64,000 nt of DNA from Owenia fusiformis. Lineage: Eukaryota; Annelida; Polychaeta; Sabellida; Oweniidae. The stretch covers positions 55,135,885 through 55,199,884 of the forward strand of contig CAIIXF020000001.1 of assembly GCA_903813345.2 (NCBI GenBank), given 5' to 3'. Of this stretch, positions 60,610 to 64,000 are shown piece by piece. The first letter of the stretch is position 1, and every line of letters begins with the position of its first letter. The notes under the pieces were generated by a model. That model did not search any database and was not told the DNA's origin. It was given only the letters and a program-made list of their open reading frames with translations. The position numbers and the translations under genes are program-made.

Positions 60610-60779
60610 TACGATGAACAATCCTAGAGGGCACCATGTACCCAAACCATGGCCAGGGGCATTAATGTGAAATCGAAGCTTGTCCAATCGGTGACATTCT
60701 GACATGTTGATGGGTCTATGATGGATCTCATTTCCAATAGCCTACAGTGCCTACTGCTGGTCAAGCTACAAGCCGTTAT

Positions 60780-61147
60780 GACGACCCCCCCCCCCCACAC
60801 ACACACACAGAGGCATGTAGCTAGATATAGCCTACTGCATAATAACGCCACTCTTACTCAAAACATGCTCGAAATAACATTTACCAGAGATGGCATCTCC
60901 GAATGCAAATGTAAAAAGTAGTTACCCCCCCCCCCCACAAATATATAAATCACATTACACCATCTATCTGTTCAGCCCCAACGGTACACAACGCTACTCC
61001 TTGCTTCAACGCCTCGCGATCGGCTGTCATTCCCCAGTCAGTCTAGCCTACGTATGACTAAAACATTAGTTACATAGACTTGATTAATAATGAAGAACAA
61101 GAAGAGGCATGAGTCATCTACTCCATCTCCCCCCCCCCCCCCCCCCA
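60780..61147. repeat. Cluster of poly-C and AC runs
   Basis: Poly-C runs at about 60786, 60926 and 61131, an ACAC run near 60796. This low-complexity DNA may hold decayed hAT-like ends; GGTCCGCCCCTG occurs at 61275-61286. Confidence 0.6.
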
Positions 61148-61732
61148 TAACGTATAGCTTATCGTCGGGGACCGGTCTTACTCGCTTGAGGCTTGGAGTT
61201 TTTGGTCCATCATTAATGGCATGACCAAAGAATCTTTAAATGAATGGGCAATGGCATCCAGTTGTCAACTTCTAGGTCCGCCCCTGATGGCAAAAGTGAT
61301 ACATATTTATAGCTCATCCCACCTTGTTCAATGAGCTTCCGCATGCTGAATGAACCATGCGTCTTCCTTTTCCATTCATGTCATGGCCATTGAGTCTATA
61401 GTTTTATACACAAGTCAGTATGTACACTCATAAATCGAGTAACTCGCCCATTCATTCACGCAGTTGGGCTTAGGGCAAGTTATACATGTACTTATAAAAG
61501 CCGGCTATTGTTAAACCGGGTGAATCAGATCGTGATTGGTCAAAACTTGGGCCAGCAACAATACACGGTGTATTATTGATATAATGGATTTCATTGCATA
61601 TTACGCTGATTGAGTCACAGGGTGTGCCAATTGTGGGCCGATTCATGCAAGGATCTTCATGGAAAATAGGACCCATTTCATTTAGTGTTTACAAGGAAAG
61701 TGAACTAGGAGAGAATTGGATTAATTGTCAAG

Positions 61733-62513
61733 ATGATGGATTTTATATCAAGAAAGATGAGACAAACGACAATTTTATTTACACTTTTACTGTACATTGC
61801 TACAGTTTGCCGAGGAGGCACAACTTTGCTTAGAATTGGATATGATATCATACAAACTCAATCGTCTTTAGATATAGGTGCTTCAAACACTATATTTCTT
61901 CTTGATGATCTAAGGATAGAGTTTAGTGGATCTGTACGATCATTTGAAGGATATTTTCGCAATACCAATCCAGTATTATTTCAAATATGGCGCCCAGAAA
62001 GCCCCGGTCGATATAAATTGGTCGGAGAAAAAAGTTTTACACCAAAAAATGTACCAGGAATAGACACTGTTAATTTAGAAGAATCAGAACGTATTCAGTG
62101 CCAGCCAAATGACACTTTAGCAATTTTTAATGGGGACACTTCGATGTCTTTAGCATACTCATTTAGTGTAATCCCAATGTGGCTCAATTCAATAGAAGGT
62201 GCATACCCAGTCATCGGCAATTCATCTGACTTTACCTTCCTTAAAAGTCCTTATAAGTTTTCAGTTGGGCTTTTATATTCTACGCAAGAGGACGTAAACG
62301 CGTCAACAACGTTGACAGTTGCCCCCATGACCACGCCCATACAGATGACCAATATATCCACCTCATCTATCGAGCTGACGACAAGCCAACCAGAAATTAG
62401 TACAACAACGACACCGTCTACCCCACAGTCTTCCATTATTACATTAGGCAACCCCGTACTGAACACAGTAAACTTCCTACAAGCATCAGCCAGGCGCACC
62501 TTTCTCCTCAAAG
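61733..62513 (+). CDS. Secreted/membrane protein, first coding exon(s) (3' partial)
   Basis: The open frame starts MMDFISRKMRQTTILFTLLL and ends at a donor AAAG|GTATGC at 62513/62514. The MRQ Met at 61757 is an alternative start that gives a compact signal peptide (MRQTTILFTLLLYIATVCRG). The following ~150 residues are beta-rich (DLRIEFSGSVRSFEGYFRN, LFQIWRPESPGRYKLVGEK, RIQCQPNDTLAIFNGD). This pattern recurs in uncharacterised extracellular proteins of marine invertebrates: a jelly-roll-like domain with an IWRP-x-GRYKLVG core. Residues about 185-240 are Ser/Thr-rich (mucin-like linker). Reading past the donor adds 16 residues before TAG, so the gene most likely continues downstream by splicing. 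No next exon was found before 64000. Function unknown. Confidence 0.65.
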
Positions 62514-64000
62514 GTATGCACACCCTGCAAATATTTTCATTGACTATCAGGGAATTAAGGTAGCTCTGTATGTTCAACAATTTAAATGGCTTACTATTTG
62601 GAGTCATTTTCAGGTACACATACTCATTCAATACACGATTACATCTTTTGATTTAGAACAGTGTCATGAATAGACCTTGATGACTAGTTGAGCTTTAATA
62701 AATATTCTAGGTGGATAAATAGTGGGGAAATTGTACTTCTAAAAAGTAGGTCACTGATTTTTTGAATTTTATACATCATAGAAAATTATCAGCCCCAACT
62801 CACAATCTTGGTATATTTATGTACGATTATTAATAATAAACGATTTAGACATTGTTTTGAATGAGTTATGTGTACCAGAAAATAACGCATGGGACTCGAA
62901 TATTAAGTAGCCATTAAAAACTTCTGAACACTCAGATGTACCTTAACTAATATAGCATTCATGTCTCGGATTTGCATTAAATATAAACGTCAATATAGGA
63001 ACATTTCCATGTGCTTAAGTTCAGAGTATAAGCAGTGGTTCAAATTCACGCTACTGTTAAAATCTTTATGTAAATATTCTTTTAACGCTAATCTGTATTT
63101 AGCCTTCATATTACGTGTTTTCAGTTAATATCTTTGCATGTTCAATGGTTGGCTCTTCATGTCAATCTGGTGGTATGGTTTGGTAGACACGCAATGTATG
63201 CATGGGCGTAGCCATGCATGAGACAGGCGAGGCAAATGCTTCACAAAGTATTACTTAAAAAGCAATGACGTTATCACTGAAAATTTGAAAATGATGTCCA
63301 AAAAGCAATATTCTCTTGATCTCAAATTTGCTCAAATGCGTTAATAGTTACATACAATTTTTGAATCGGTTAATCTTAGACCATTAGAATTTAGCCCTCA
63401 ACCTAACTAACGTCGGTTAAAATTAGCGCTAAGATGCCCGCCGTACTATTCCTTTATTTTTCATAATGTATTATCTTAATATCTTCTCATATTGGATAGA
63501 CATATTATTAATGATGTACGGTACTTTCAAGTGATCACCGGCCCGTTTCAAAAGTTTGTGAAATGTCAAAGTTAACTACACAATATAACTGACAAGGTCT
63601 ACTTTCCCTCGCTTAATTCACACATACAATAAGAATCTAAAGAATTTCTTTGGAAATATAAAGCTTTCAATTCCAATATAACTTGATAGGATTAAATAAG
63701 CTATGTAGCTGGGACAGTTGAAGTTTAAATGTCAAATTTTCCCAGAGTGTATTTAACAATGGTTAATTATCTCAGTTAAATCACACTTGTGTATGCAATC
63801 TGTAATTAACGTCCATAAACCGATGCGTCAGGTTCCACTTCAAACTCTGCATCAACATTTCTGTTTGACACAACTCATTGCAAACAGTTTAGTTCATTTT
63901 CGGTCTGACAAACAGCCGACTTCCGGACCTGCGATTTATGGGTGTAGCAGTATTAGTCAAATGTTTCCACAAAGTATTTTAATGACCAGATTTATATTTT
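62514..64000 (+). other. Probable intron of the 61733 gene
   Basis: No exon was recognised. At 63204 a MITE end (GGGCGTAGCC ... AGGCGAGGCAAA) related to the one at 25052 is present. Confidence 0.35.

Noticed and set aside
62251-62631. 126-codon minus-strand ORF
   Set aside because: Antisense of the Ser/Thr-rich linker of the 61733 gene; its Val-rich composition is a reflection of Thr codons.

Overview
The window is nuclear DNA of an invertebrate animal. Genes are split into short exons with GT-AG introns, introns and spacers are AT-rich, and many small inverted-repeat transposons lie between and inside genes. Three proteins are recognisable (UBIAD1, a neuronal-type synaptobrevin/VAMP, and VEPH1/Melted). 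Codon use, repeat types and an extended synaptobrevin tail fit a marine lophotrochozoan or ambulacrarian, but the phylum cannot be fixed from the sequence alone.

Layout. 2-616 (+): 3' end of UBIAD1. 617-6482: spacer with several foldback/MITE elements. 6483-9418 (-): five-exon gene for a secreted protein with a Cys-rich domain, a poly-Thr tract and an acidic tail; family not recognised. 15815-35035 (-): a synaptobrevin gene of about 19 kb. 35.1-37.6 kb: spacer between the head-to-head synaptobrevin and VEPH1 genes, with two TGACGTCA (CRE-type) motifs. 39138-51290 (+): 14 coding exons of VEPH1/melted, with large transposon insertions in introns 6 and 11. 54055-55393 (+): three-exon gene, not recognised. 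61733-62513 (+): first coding exon of a secreted or membrane protein that continues beyond the readable part.

The standout is the synaptobrevin gene. One invariant exon, carrying the zero-layer arginine, sits among arrays of duplicated alternative exons. There are two in-frame N-terminal cassettes, two versions of the SNARE N-terminal exon, three versions of the SNARE C-terminal/juxtamembrane exon, two transmembrane exons, and two last exons encoding Pro/Gly/Ala-rich luminal tails. The SNARE-exon copies have asymmetric phases, so only one copy per array can be used without a frameshift. The two N-terminal SNARE exons are only 58 nt apart. The initiator ATG is split AT|G, and any of four downstream exons can supply the G. 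At least 2x3x2x2 = 24 full-length vesicle SNARE proteins are encodable, before cassette exons and intron read-through are counted.

The rest of the window is repeats: hAT-like MITEs with 5-bp target duplications, a Tc1/mariner-type MITE, a Transib-like foldback, a roughly 425-bp MITE carrying a CTCF-core-like motif (three copies), and long TIR elements. All exon joins were worked out by eye from splice sites, reading phase and protein similarity; none is supported by transcripts here.
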